Position numbers and translations under genes: made by a program. Under the pieces are notes generated by a model that worked only from the letters and a program-made list of their open reading frames with translations, was not told where the DNA came from and ran no database searches. Positions 24,651 through 33,671 of a stretch of DNA of 64,000 nucleotides are shown here, piece after piece. This stretch comes from Streptomyces sp. Ru71 (lineage in GTDB: Bacteria; Actinomycetota; Actinomycetes; Streptomycetales; Streptomycetaceae). How positions within the stretch are numbered: the first letter of the stretch is position 1; each line of letters opens with the position of its first letter. The stretch spans positions 1 through 64,000 of the forward strand of contig NZ_PQSS01000002.1 in NCBI RefSeq assembly GCF_002920535.1. Direction: 5' to 3'.

Positions 24651-27155
24651 ATGATCCGGCTGCCCGACCCCGCACGCTCCCGGGCCTTCCTGTTCGGCGT
24701 GACCTCCTACGCCGACGAGGGACTGCCCGATCTGCCGGCCGTCGCCGGCAACCTGAGAGAGCTGCGGCGCCTCCTCACCTCCCCGGACGGGGGCTTCGCA
24801 CCCGAGCACTGCGTGGTGATGGCGGAACCGGCCACCCCGCAGGCCGTCCAGGACGCCCTGCGGCACCAGGCGGCCCAGGCGGAGGACACCCTGCTCGTCT
24901 ACTTCGCGGGCCACGGCGTGCGGGAGCGCGACGACAGCCTGTATCTGGCCCTCGCGGACACCCACCAGGACGACGCGGTCGTCAGCGGCCTCGCGTACGA
25001 CGACATGAGCGCGCTCATCCGGCAGGAGCCGCACACCGCGGCCCACCGGATCGTGATCCTCGACTGCTGCTTCAGCGGCCCCTTCTCGCCGAGGACGGGC
25101 GCGGGCAGCGCCGATCCCGTGGGAGAGCCGGCGATCGAGGGCGCCTGCGTGCTGGCCGCCGGCGCCGGCGACGCGGCGTCCCTGGCCCCACCCGGCGAGC
25201 GGCACACGGCGTTCACCGGCGAACTGCTGCGCCTGCTCGAAGGAGGCGTGCCGGGAGCCGGGGACCTGCTCCCGCTCGGCACGCTCACCGAGCGGCTCAT
25301 GCAGGCCGCCCGGCTGCGGGGACTGCCGGAACCCAGGCACGCCCTCCACGGCACCACCCGGGACCTCGCGCTCGTCCGCAACCGCGCGGCGACCCCCGGC
25401 ACGGGACCGGTGCCGGACGCCGCACCGCCGGTGCCGCCCGCCGCCGCGCAGACCCACGCGGCCAGGCCGCTTGTGTTCGCCGGAGAACTCCACGCCACCA
25501 AGGCGGACCTCGCCCGCACGGTACGCGCCCACTGGTCGAAGGCCGCCCAGGTGTTCTTCCAGCGCATGGGGACACGGCAGGAGCCGTCCGAGGGCTGGCG
25601 CGAACTGCGCGGCTGGCTGCGGCAGTTCAGCGATCCGCTGGCCGACGACGTGGAGGGCCGGATCGCCCTCGTCGACCGGTACCTGACCGCCGGCGGCCTC
25701 ACCCCGGACCACAAGCTGCTGCACCTGCTGCGCTGGCTGGACCCGGACGGACCGGTCGTCTACCGCGGCGCCCCCGTCACCTACGGCACGCTGCGGCGGG
25801 CCTGTCTCGCGCGCCCCGCCAGGGGCTGGGACAAGCGGATGCTGGCAGACCTGGAGAGCCAGCCGCTCCTCGGCACGCTGGCCGGGTTCCGTTCCCTGGA
25901 GCGGCTGGCCGGGGTGCAGGGCAGGTGGGACACGGCGGTGCGGGCCTGGCGCGCGGCCACCGGCGTGCGGGGGCTGCCGAAGGACGTCCGCGACTGGGCC
26001 GTCGCCACGGGGCCCGGGGCCCTGCTCGCCGGGCTGCTGCCGTCGGATCTGCCGGAGGAACGGGTGCCGGAAGGTGCCCGCCCGCCGTCCGACGCCCGTC
26101 CGTCGTCGCGGACCGTGCCCTGGTACGACCAGCTGCTCACGGCGGCCGGGGGGCCGCAGACGCCGCTGGGCCGGCTGCTCGAAGCCGAGTGGTCGAAGCG
26201 GGCCGAGACGGAGGCCCGGCGCGAGGAGGAGGCCCGCCGGCAGGAGGAGCGGCGGCGCGAGGAGGAGGCCCGGCGTAGGGCGGAGGCGGACGAGAGGCGT
26301 CGGCGCGAGGAGGCCGAGCGGCGGGAGCAGCGGCAGGCCACCCCGCTCGTCGCCCCGGAGGAGAAGCCGGCGGCCGGGCCTCCGGCCGGGCCTCCGGCCG
26401 GGCCGGAGGCCTGGGAGCGGCAGGCGGCCCAGGTGCGGCAGGCCCGGGAACGCTCGGCGGCACGTGAGCGCCTGGCGTCGCTGGACCAGCAGACCGGCCC
26501 GCAACGCGAGACGTGGCCGGGCCGGACCGCACCCCGGCCACCGGCTCCGCCGCGTCCACCGGCTCCGCCCCGGCCGCCGGCGCGGGAGCAGCGGGGGCGG
26601 GACGCCGGCCCCCTCCGCACGGATCCGCTCGACCGGATGGTGGCCGTCGCCTGGGCGCTGGCCATCGGCGTCGGCTGGACCCTCGTACCGCTCGTCGTCG
26701 TCTGGACGACCTGGTGGTACGGCAGCTACGAGGTCGACGCCGCCCGCACCCTGACGGCGGCCTCCGCCGTCGCGGGCGCCGCCGCGCTGGCCGCGCTGGT
26801 ACCGGGGGCCTTCGGCCTCGGCACCGGCTTCCGCCCGCGACTGCTCCGGCCGTCCACGTGGGCCCCGGCGCCGGGTGCGGCGCTCCTGCTCGGCGCGATG
26901 CTGTACCTCTACTGGCTGGCCGGGCACAACGCGTCGTCGCGGGCGAGCACCATCAAGGCGGACTCGGATCTGCTGAGGAAGGTCGGCTGGGACCGCTTCT
27001 GGACGTTCGTCAACCAGCACAGTTACCGCGTCTCGGGCGTGGACGCCCTGCTGTCGCTGCTGCTCCTGCCGGTCCTGGCGGGCTGCGCGGTGGCCGGGTT
27101 CTGGGCGGGCAGGCGGGTCGTCCGGCGCTGCCGGGAGCGGTACACGGGCCGCTGA
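24651..27155 (+). CDS. Metacaspase-like (peptidase C14) protein with coiled-coil and C-terminal membrane domain
   Basis: 834 residues. The N-terminal caspase-like domain (about 10-245) has the catalytic His88 in YFAGHGVRERD and Cys140 in ILDCCFSG. Residues 270-460 form an unassigned domain (LVFAGELHATKADLA...WRELRGWLRQFSD...KLLHLLRWLDPDGPVV). Residues 515-562 are a highly charged Arg/Glu helix, 565-655 are Pro-rich (repeats PPAGP and PRPPAP), and four hydrophobic segments follow at about 663-686, 701-724, 741-758 and 799-820. Bacterial metacaspases cleave after Arg/Lys and are linked to stress or abortive responses. The caspase domain is expected in the cytoplasm. ATG with AGGA close by; the open frame upstream has unlike sequence. 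Confidence 0.85.
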   Translation: MIRLPDPARSRAFLFGVTSYADEGLPDLPAVAGNLRELRRLLTSPDGGFAPEHCVVMAEPATPQAVQDALRHQAAQAEDTLLVYFAGHGVRERDDSLYLALADTHQDDAVVSGLAYDDMSALIRQEPHTAAHRIVILDCCFSGPFSPRTGAGSADPVGEPAIEGACVLAAGAGDAASLAPPGERHTAFTGELLRLLEGGVPGAGDLLPLGTLTERLMQAARLRGLPEPRHALHGTTRDLALVRNRAATPGTGPVPDAAPPVPPAAAQTHAARPLVFAGELHATKADLARTVRAHWSKAAQVFFQRMGTRQEPSEGWRELRGWLRQFSDPLADDVEGRIALVDRYLTAGGLTPDHKLLHLLRWLDPDGPVVYRGAPVTYGTLRRACLARPARGWDKRMLADLESQPLLGTLAGFRSLERLAGVQGRWDTAVRAWRAATGVRGLPKDVRDWAVATGPGALLAGLLPSDLPEERVPEGARPPSDARPSSRTVPWYDQLLTAAGGPQTPLGRLLEAEWSKRAETEARREEEARRQEERRREEEARRRAEADERRRREEAERREQRQATPLVAPEEKPAAGPPAGPPAGPEAWERQAAQVRQARERSAARERLASLDQQTGPQRETWPGRTAPRPPAPPRPPAPPRPPAREQRGRDAGPLRTDPLDRMVAVAWALAIGVGWTLVPLVVVWTTWWYGSYEVDAARTLTAASAVAGAAALAALVPGAFGLGTGFRPRLLRPSTWAPAPGAALLLGAMLYLYWLAGHNASSRASTIKADSDLLRKVGWDRFWTFVNQHSYRVSGVDALLSLLLLPVLAGCAVAGFWAGRRVVRRCRERYTGR

Positions 27156-27306
27156 CGCCGGTGCGGGCCCGCCGTGAGCGGCCCCGGTCCCCCGGCCCAC
27201 GGCCCTGACGCGCACATTTCCCGCGCTTTTCCGCCCTGAACCCGTCGTCCCTGTTCGATTACAGTGCTGCGCGTCGTACATATGGACGGTGCCCGGGGAG
27301 GTCTAG

Positions 27307-28422
27307 GTGGGCGCGACAACCGGTGCCGTCTGGGGCCGAGCCGAACAGCAGGACTTCCGCAGCCGGGTGCGGGGCACGCTCCTCGGGGCTGCCCTCGGGG
27401 ACGCGCTGGGCTCGCCCGTGGACGGCCTCGGCCTGGCCGCGATCCGGGAGGCGTACGGCCCCGAGGGCGTCGCCGACCTCCTGCCCGCGCACGGCCGGCG
27501 GGGCGCCGTCAGCCATCTCACCCAGCTGACCCTGTTCACCGTGGACGGGCTGATCCGCGCGCAGGTGCGCCGCGACACCGGCGCCTGGCATCCGCCGACC
27601 GACCTGCACAAGGCGTACCGGCGCTGGCTGGCCACCCAGCGCGACTGGGGTCCGGACGAGCGCCGCGAGGAGGACGGCTGGCTGGCCCGCGAGGAGTGGC
27701 TGTACGCACGGCGCGAGCCCGGCCGGGCGCTGCTGCTGGGGCTCGGCGACGAGACGATGGGCACCCTGGAGGCGCCGAAGAACCCCGGTGAGGCCGGCCC
27801 CGAGGCCACCGCCCGCTCGGCGCCCTTCGGGCTGCTCGTCGGCTGGGAACCCCAGCTGGTGGTGCAGCTGGCGGTGGAGTGCGCGGCGCACACCCACGGG
27901 CACCCGGTGGCCTGCCTGTCGGCCGGGGCGTACGCGGTGATCGTGCACGGTCTGGCGCGCGGCCAGAGCCTGGACGGCGCGGTGCAGCAGGCGCTCGCCC
28001 TGCTCGCCGCCCGCCCCGGCCACCAGCCGGTCTCGGACGCCCTCCAGCACGCCCTCGGCGCGGTACGGCAGGGCCTGCCGACGCCGGTACGGGTGACGGA
28101 GCTGCTCGGGGACGGCACCGCGGCCGGGGTGCTGGGCGCGGCCGTCTACTGCGCGCTGGTCGGTGAGGACGTCCGGCACGGTCTGCGGCTCGCCGTCAAC
28201 CACGACGGCCCCTCCGGCGCGACGGGCGCCCTCGCCGGCGGTCTCCTCGGCGCGCTGCACGGCGAGACGGCCCTCCCGCCGGCCTGGCTGGCGGAGCTGG
28301 AGGGCCGCCCGACGATGCTGGCGCTGGCCGACGACTTCGCGATGGAGATGACCCAGGGCCCCGCCCTGCACGGCCCGGCGGGCGCGTCCCCGGCCTGGCT
28401 CGCCCGCTACCCGCGCGCGTAG
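27307..28422 (+). CDS. ADP-ribosylglycohydrolase-like protein lacking metal-binding residues
   Basis: 371 residues. The family fold is clear (RVRGTLLGAALGDALGSPVDGL, APFGLLVGW, AHTHGHPVACLSAGAYAVIV, TGALAGGLLGA). Active enzymes bind two Mg ions through a (S/T)DDT motif near residue 70 and a GDxDS/T motif near residue 300. Here these read SHLT (69-72) and DGPSGAT (300-306), so the Asp pairs are gone. It is probably a non-hydrolysing relative, perhaps an ADP-ribose reader. The GTG start has GGGAGG 5 nt upstream. It follows the metacaspase gene by 150 bp on the same strand. Confidence 0.82.
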   Translation: MGATTGAVWGRAEQQDFRSRVRGTLLGAALGDALGSPVDGLGLAAIREAYGPEGVADLLPAHGRRGAVSHLTQLTLFTVDGLIRAQVRRDTGAWHPPTDLHKAYRRWLATQRDWGPDERREEDGWLAREEWLYARREPGRALLLGLGDETMGTLEAPKNPGEAGPEATARSAPFGLLVGWEPQLVVQLAVECAAHTHGHPVACLSAGAYAVIVHGLARGQSLDGAVQQALALLAARPGHQPVSDALQHALGAVRQGLPTPVRVTELLGDGTAAGVLGAAVYCALVGEDVRHGLRLAVNHDGPSGATGALAGGLLGALHGETALPPAWLAELEGRPTMLALADDFAMEMTQGPALHGPAGASPAWLARYPRA

Positions 28423-28568
28423 GTGTGTTTCAGCCCTCGTCCGGGGCCGTCGGTTCGTTGAAAGCGCGGTGAGGCCGGCGTGAAACCGGGGGGCCGCAAG
28501 CTCCTTGTCACACGGAAGGCGACGCGAGCCCCGCCCGGGGGCCGCGAAGGACCCAAGGAGCACACACC

Positions 28569-28973
28569 ATGGCCCTCACCCTCACCGCCCAGGACAAGAA
28601 CACCCTGCGCACCGCCGCGTACGGCGCCGTCTCGCTGCTGGCCGCCGCAGCCGGTTCGCCCCACAAGGTCGCCACCCAGGGCAGCGTCGCCCTGGCCACC
28701 GCGACCGGCCCGATCGGGCACGTGCTCGCCGAGAAGTCGAGGATCGAGGGCCTGAACGGCAGCTCCGTGGCCGAGCTCGCCGACCAGGTGCTGCCGGCCC
28801 TGACCGCCGCCATGGCCCTGCTGGGCGAGCAGGACCGCGAGGAGGCCGGCAACTTCCGCGCCACCGTCGTCCTCGCCCTGGAGGCGGGCGCCCGGTCGCA
28901 CAAGGGCGAGCCGGGCCCCGCCATGAGCGAGATGGTCCGCAAGATCACCGCCGTCCTCGACGCCGCCTCCTGA
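28569..28973 (+). CDS. Conserved hypothetical protein, small helical
   Basis: 134 residues, Ala-rich and mostly helical, starts MALTLTAQDKNTLRTAAYG. No signal peptide and no catalytic motif. AAGGAG lies 10 nt before the ATG, so translation should be strong. It ends 6 bp before the converging symporter stop. I do not recognise a function; many Streptomyces have such short cytoplasmic proteins. Confidence 0.7.
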   Translation: MALTLTAQDKNTLRTAAYGAVSLLAAAAGSPHKVATQGSVALATATGPIGHVLAEKSRIEGLNGSSVAELADQVLPALTAAMALLGEQDREEAGNFRATVVLALEAGARSHKGEPGPAMSEMVRKITAVLDAAS

Positions 28974-28979
28974 CGGTGC

Positions 28980-30551
28980 CTAGCCCCTGCCGGCCGTCCC
29001 CAGTGCGTCCTCCACACCGTTCGCCGGGGACGGCACGGCCGCCGCGGCCGCGTCGTCGTCGGAGTTGAGGCGGTCGATGATCGCCAGCCGCTCCGGGGTG
29101 TCCTCGGGCTTGAGCCGGCCGACGACGACGTACAGCACCAGGGAGACGGCCAGCGGGATCGACACCTGGTACTGCAGCGGCACACCGCCGTCGATCTGCC
29201 AGCTGATCGGGTAGTTCACCAGCCAGAAGGCCAGCAGGCCCAGCGCCCAGCTGGTCAGGGCCGCCGTCGGGCCCGAGCGGCGGAAGGGGCGCAGCAGGCC
29301 CAGCATCATCGGGATGGCGATCGGGCCCATCAGACCCGCCACCCACTTGATGACGACGGTGATGATGTCCTTGAACGCGGGGGAGTTGACCTGGGTCGCC
29401 ACCGCCATGGACAGGCCGAGGAAGACGACGGTCGTCACCCGGGCCGCGATCAGCCCGGAGCGCTGCTCCCATTCCCGCGCCCGCCGGGAGAGCACCGGCG
29501 CCACGTCCCGGGTGAAGACGGCGGCGATGGCGTTGGCGTCGGAGGAGCACATGGCCATGGTGTGCGAGAAGAAGCCGACGATCACCAGGCCCAGCACGCC
29601 GTGCGGCAGCAGCTGTTCGGTCATCAGGGCGTAGGCGTCGGAGCCGTCCGGCTTCTGCGCGTGGACGAGCAGCGGCGACATCCACATCGGGAAGAACAGC
29701 ACGAGTGGCCAGACCAGCCACAGCACCGCCGACAGCCGGGCCGAGCGCTCGGCCTGCCGGGCGCTGCCCGTGGCCATGTAGCGCTGCGCCTGGTTGAGCA
29801 TGCCGCCGTTGTACTCGAAGAGCTTGATGAACAGGAAGGCGAGCAGGAACACCGTGCCGTAGGGGCCGACGAGCGGCTTGCCGTGGCCGTGCAGGGCGGG
29901 CTCGTCCCAGGCGCCGAGGAAGCCGATGCCCTTGTCGTTCAGCTTCAGCACGACCGCCACGAACATGGCGACACCGGCCAGCAACTGGATGACGAACTGC
30001 CCGAGTTCGGTCAGCGCGTCCGCCCACAGCCCGCCGATCGTGCAGTAGACGGCCGTGATCGCCCCGGTGATGAGGATGCCCTGGTTCAGGGAGACGCCCG
30101 TGAAGACCGACAGCAGCGTCGCGATCGCTGCCCACTTGGCGCCCACGTCGACGATCTTCAGCAGCATCCCGGACCAGGCCAGCGCCTGCTGGGTGGGCAG
30201 GTTGTAACGGTTCTTCAGGTACTCCAGCGGGGAGGCCACATGGAGCCGGGAGCGCAGCCGGTTGATGCGGGGCGCGAACAGCTTCGAACCGATGGCGATG
30301 CCGAGGGCGATCGGGAAGGACCAGGTGACGAACGAGGTGACGCCGTAGGTGTAGGCGATGCCCGCGTACCCGGTGAACATCACCGCGCTGTAGCCCGACA
30401 TGTGGTGCGAGATGCCGGACAGCCACCAGGGCATCTTCCCGCCGGCGGTGAAGAAGTCGCTGACGTCGTCCACCCGCTTGTGCGACCAGACGCCGATGGC
30501 GACCATCACTGAGAAGTAGCCGATCAGCACGGCCCAGTCGAGACTGTTCAT
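28980..30551 (-). CDS. Sodium:solute symporter (SSS family)
   Basis: 523 residues with about 13 membrane helices. SSS marks: SLDWAVLIGYFSVMVAIGVW, ISHHMSGYSAVMFTGYAGIAY, GGLWADALTELGQFVIQLLAG and HTMAMCSSDANAIAAVFTRDV. The family imports sugars, amino acids, acids or vitamins with Na+. The ATG is the first good Met before the first helix; the open region upstream is promoter DNA. No neighbour points to the substrate. An inverted repeat 50 bp upstream may be its operator. Confidence 0.88.
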   Translation of the reverse strand: MNSLDWAVLIGYFSVMVAIGVWSHKRVDDVSDFFTAGGKMPWWLSGISHHMSGYSAVMFTGYAGIAYTYGVTSFVTWSFPIALGIAIGSKLFAPRINRLRSRLHVASPLEYLKNRYNLPTQQALAWSGMLLKIVDVGAKWAAIATLLSVFTGVSLNQGILITGAITAVYCTIGGLWADALTELGQFVIQLLAGVAMFVAVVLKLNDKGIGFLGAWDEPALHGHGKPLVGPYGTVFLLAFLFIKLFEYNGGMLNQAQRYMATGSARQAERSARLSAVLWLVWPLVLFFPMWMSPLLVHAQKPDGSDAYALMTEQLLPHGVLGLVIVGFFSHTMAMCSSDANAIAAVFTRDVAPVLSRRAREWEQRSGLIAARVTTVVFLGLSMAVATQVNSPAFKDIITVVIKWVAGLMGPIAIPMMLGLLRPFRRSGPTAALTSWALGLLAFWLVNYPISWQIDGGVPLQYQVSIPLAVSLVLYVVVGRLKPEDTPERLAIIDRLNSDDDAAAAAVPSPANGVEDALGTAGRG

Positions 30552-30600
30552 GGGCCCGATCGTGCGGTCCGTCACATGAACACGACAATGGAGCGTAAGG

Positions 30601-30629
30601 TCAAGTCGCGGTAAAAACGTTCGACTTGA
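30601..30629. promoter_or_regulatory. Inverted repeat upstream of the symporter gene
   Basis: Perfect 8-bp arms TCAAGTCG and CGACTTGA separated by 13 nt. One arm overlaps a minus-strand TTGACC (30604-30599) that could be the -35 of the symporter gene. Probably an operator. The rest of the 371-bp divergent region (30552-30922) contains no gene; a single GTTCACC at 30638-30644 resembles half a PHO box for the phosphatase gene on the other side. Confidence 0.45.
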
Positions 30630-30922
30630 TGGCCCACGTTCACCCATATGAACTACGCCGGGTCGGTCCGGGCGCCCTCCGCGCACCGCCGGCCCGAAGC
30701 TGAGGCGGCGTCAGCCCGCCGCCGGGGTTCCTTCACCCGGCGGAGTGAAGACGGCGCCGAGATGGCCGTACCCGGCTCGCGTTGAGCCCCGATTCGGGCG
30801 ATAAGGCGGCATACGTTGACGTGCGGCACCTCCGCAGCTGCCCGGCCACCGCGCCGGCACGGCGCGAAGGGGCCGACAGCACGTCCTCATGTCTGTGTTC
30901 GCCTTCCGCAGCCGGAGCCTTC

Positions 30923-32698
30923 ATGCGCCCATTCGATACCAGGACCAGACGCCGCCAACGTCTCGTGCACCGCAGCCTCGCCGCCCTTGTCACGCTGATC
31001 GCGGCACTCGCCCTGCCCGGCACCGCGTTCGCCGACCTGCCCGGCGCCAGCCCCCAGCTGACCCGGGCGCCGTACCTCTCGGACGTGACCCAGACCTCGG
31101 TCCGGGTGAACTGGGCGACGAGCACCCGGAGCACGGGCACCGTCAGATGGGGTCCGCTCGGCAACTGCACGGCCAACACCGCCTCCGCGACCGCGGCGGG
31201 GACGTCCATCACCGTCAACGGAGTGACCGAGTACCAGAACAAGGTGCTCGTCTCCGGGCTGGCACCCGGCACGCAGTACTGCTACCGGGTCTTCACCGGC
31301 GGGACCGCGCCCGTGGACCTCCTGGGCACCAACCCGTCCCCGACGTTCACCACGCTGGAGCCGGCCGGCGGGACCACGCCGTTCAGCTTCGCCGTCATGG
31401 GCGACTGGGGTGACACCACGAACCGCGGGCAGAACACCGGCGCGCTCAACGTGAACCAGGCCAACGTGATGTCGCAGCTCAACGCCAGCGGGACCCGCTT
31501 CGTCCTGTCGGCCGGTGACGTGGCCTACCCGAGCGGCAGCCAGACCAACTACGGTGACCTCAACCAGACCGGGGTCAACATCAGCGCGGTCTTCCGGCGC
31601 GAGTACTGGGCCTACCCCGGTCAGCGCCTGCCGCTGTTCTACTCGATGGGCAACCACGGCCGGAACAGCACGGCGCTGTCGAACTGGCCCGAGACCAGCA
31701 ACGCCGCCGCCTCCGGCGGAACGTACTCGATGGTCAGCTACCCGTCGTTCTTCGGCACCAACCCGGCCAGCTACCCGACCACCTACTTCGCGTTCAACAG
31801 CGGCCCCGTGCGCTTCTACGTGCTCGACGCCTCGTGGACCGACAGCAACGTGGGCTCCGCGACCGGTGGCTCCTGCGGAACCGGTACGAGCTGCAAGATG
31901 TACCAGATCGACGCCGCCGCGCACTGGGCGACGACGGCCGCCGAGTACCAGTGGCTGCAGAACGACCTGGCCACGCACCCGGGCGGACTCAAGGTCGCCG
32001 TGTTCCACTTCCCGCTGCGGTCCGACAACTCCAGCCAGAAGTCGGACATCTTCCTCCAGAACACCGCGACCAACCCCAACAGCCTGGAGAAGCTGCTGTC
32101 CGACCACGGCGTGAACCTGGTGTTCAACGGTCACGCCCACCACTACCAGCGCAATGTGGCCCCGCCCGGCGGCGTCCCCAGCTACGTGACCGGCGGTGGC
32201 GGCGCCACCCTGCACTCGGTCAGCCGGTGCGCCTCGACCGACGCGTACGCCATCGCCTGGTCCTACACCTCGAACTCGGGCAGTCGCTGCGGCTCAGCGC
32301 CGGTGCCGACCTCCGACTCCCAGGTCTACCACTTCCTCAAGGTCACGGTGAGCGGCACCACACTGACCGTCACCCCGACCGACTCCCTGGGCAGGGTCTT
32401 CGACCAGCAGGTCTACAACTTCGCGGCCGACGCCGCCGCGCCCGCGCCGGTGACCGGCCTCACCGCCACGCCTCAGGGCACCACCGCCAACGTGCTGCGC
32501 TGGAACGAGGCGAGGGACAACGTCGGCGTGACCGCGTACGACGTGTACCGCAACGGCCGGTACCTGGCCACGCTGTCGGCCGACAAGCGGACGTACTGCG
32601 ACCGGACGGCCGTCTTCCTCGCCCCGTACCGCTACGAGGTGCGGGCCCGCGACCTCGCGGGCAACACCAGCTCGGCCACCACGTCCGTGACCTGGTGA
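30923..32698 (+). CDS. Secreted purple-acid-phosphatase-like metallophosphoesterase with FN3 domains
   Basis: 591 residues. Signal peptide (LAALVTLIAALALPGTAFA), a fibronectin-like purple acid phosphatase N-terminal domain (LTRAPYLSDVTQTSVRVNW to about residue 135), the metallophosphatase core and a C-terminal FN3 domain (PVTGLTATPQGTTANVLRWNE). Metal motifs: GDWGD, GDVAYP, GNHG, VFHFPL, GHAHHYQR, all present, so activity is expected. It hydrolyses phosphate esters outside the cell. No good ribosome site is seen at ATG 30923, but it directly starts the signal peptide. Confidence 0.88.
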   Translation: MRPFDTRTRRRQRLVHRSLAALVTLIAALALPGTAFADLPGASPQLTRAPYLSDVTQTSVRVNWATSTRSTGTVRWGPLGNCTANTASATAAGTSITVNGVTEYQNKVLVSGLAPGTQYCYRVFTGGTAPVDLLGTNPSPTFTTLEPAGGTTPFSFAVMGDWGDTTNRGQNTGALNVNQANVMSQLNASGTRFVLSAGDVAYPSGSQTNYGDLNQTGVNISAVFRREYWAYPGQRLPLFYSMGNHGRNSTALSNWPETSNAAASGGTYSMVSYPSFFGTNPASYPTTYFAFNSGPVRFYVLDASWTDSNVGSATGGSCGTGTSCKMYQIDAAAHWATTAAEYQWLQNDLATHPGGLKVAVFHFPLRSDNSSQKSDIFLQNTATNPNSLEKLLSDHGVNLVFNGHAHHYQRNVAPPGGVPSYVTGGGGATLHSVSRCASTDAYAIAWSYTSNSGSRCGSAPVPTSDSQVYHFLKVTVSGTTLTVTPTDSLGRVFDQQVYNFAADAAAPAPVTGLTATPQGTTANVLRWNEARDNVGVTAYDVYRNGRYLATLSADKRTYCDRTAVFLAPYRYEVRARDLAGNTSSATTSVTW

Positions 32699-32725
32699 GG
32701 CCGCGGCGCCACGCATGACACCACC

Positions 32726-32764
32726 GGCCGCCGGTCATCGGGTCCCCACCCGTGACCGGCGGCC
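32726..32764. terminator. Bidirectional terminator after the phosphatase gene
   Basis: Perfect 12-bp arms GGCCGCCGGTCA and TGACCGGCGGCC, with a second 5-bp inner stem (CGGGT/ACCCG), between two convergent stop codons. Confidence 0.8.
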
Positions 32765-32768
32765 CTGC

Positions 32769-33671
32769 TCATCGCCGTTTGATGATGAGCGACTTGGCGA
32801 CGACAGCCGACTGCCCGTCCTTGGTGGCGTAGAAGTGCACGACGAACGCACCCGGCGCGTGCAGAGCGACGAAGTTCATGCTGGTGGAGCCGAGCGTGTT
32901 CGTCGAGGCGGCCTTCCAGCCGACCCCCTTGCCCGAGGCGTTCGTGATCTCGGCGAAGACGTGCACCTGGCTCGCCGGGACCGTCCTCGTCCCGGTCGTC
33001 GTCCGGGTGTTCACCACGGCCCGGAACGGCTCCCCGACCGCGACGGCCGCCGGCAGGTCCACCGTGACGGAGAGCTTGCCGGGGCTGCTCACCGGCTTCG
33101 GTGTCGCCCGCGCGGCGGGGACTCCGTCGGGCACGATCCGCCAGGCGGGGTGCAGCTCGGCGGCATGTCGCTGGTTGCGGTCGAGGACCCACGCACCGTA
33201 GAACGTCGCGTGCTTGCCCGGCGGGGGAATGATCACGTGCGGCTCGTCGGGCGGGACCACCTCGACGTTGAGCAGGCCCTTGTTGGCCGAGCGCAGATAG
33301 GGCTGGTACTTCTCGTCCACCGCGACCGTCAGGTGCGTGTTGCCGTCGTTCGGACGGTACTGCACCTTCCGCACGACCCCGCTGACGGTCGCGCAGTCGG
33401 CGACGACCCGCAGCCGCTTGGGGTTGTGGACGTGCGTGAGCGGATCGCTCCGGCAGGCGACGCCCGCCCCGCTCCAGCTCGGCGCCCCCGCGGCGGTGCC
33501 CCGATGCTCCGAGCGCGGGACGAGCAGAGCGACCAGGACCGCGACGACGGCCACGAGGACGACGGCACCGGCGACGGTCAGCTGCCGGCGGCTGAACCGG
33601 CGGCCGAACGCCTCGACCTGGGGGTCCTCCGCACCGCGGCGGCGTGTCGCCGGCTCCTCGTGCTTCCTCAT
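32769..33671 (-). CDS. Membrane-anchored extracytoplasmic protein of the GT39 operon
   Basis: 300 residues: short cytoplasmic Arg-rich start, one membrane helix (LTVAGAVVLVAVVAVLVALLV), then an outside part with a domain carrying two Cys (VACRSDPLTHVHNPKRLRVVADC) and a C-terminal Ig-like domain (KLSVTVDLPAAVAVGEPFRAVV). The ATG overlaps the stop of the glycosyltransferase gene (ATGA), so both are made together. It may help recognise or process the glycan made by the GT. No enzyme motif seen; the function is inferred from context only. Confidence 0.72.
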   Translation of the reverse strand: MRKHEEPATRRRGAEDPQVEAFGRRFSRRQLTVAGAVVLVAVVAVLVALLVPRSEHRGTAAGAPSWSGAGVACRSDPLTHVHNPKRLRVVADCATVSGVVRKVQYRPNDGNTHLTVAVDEKYQPYLRSANKGLLNVEVVPPDEPHVIIPPPGKHATFYGAWVLDRNQRHAAELHPAWRIVPDGVPAARATPKPVSSPGKLSVTVDLPAAVAVGEPFRAVVNTRTTTGTRTVPASQVHVFAEITNASGKGVGWKAASTNTLGSTSMNFVALHAPGAFVVHFYATKDGQSAVVAKSLIIKRR

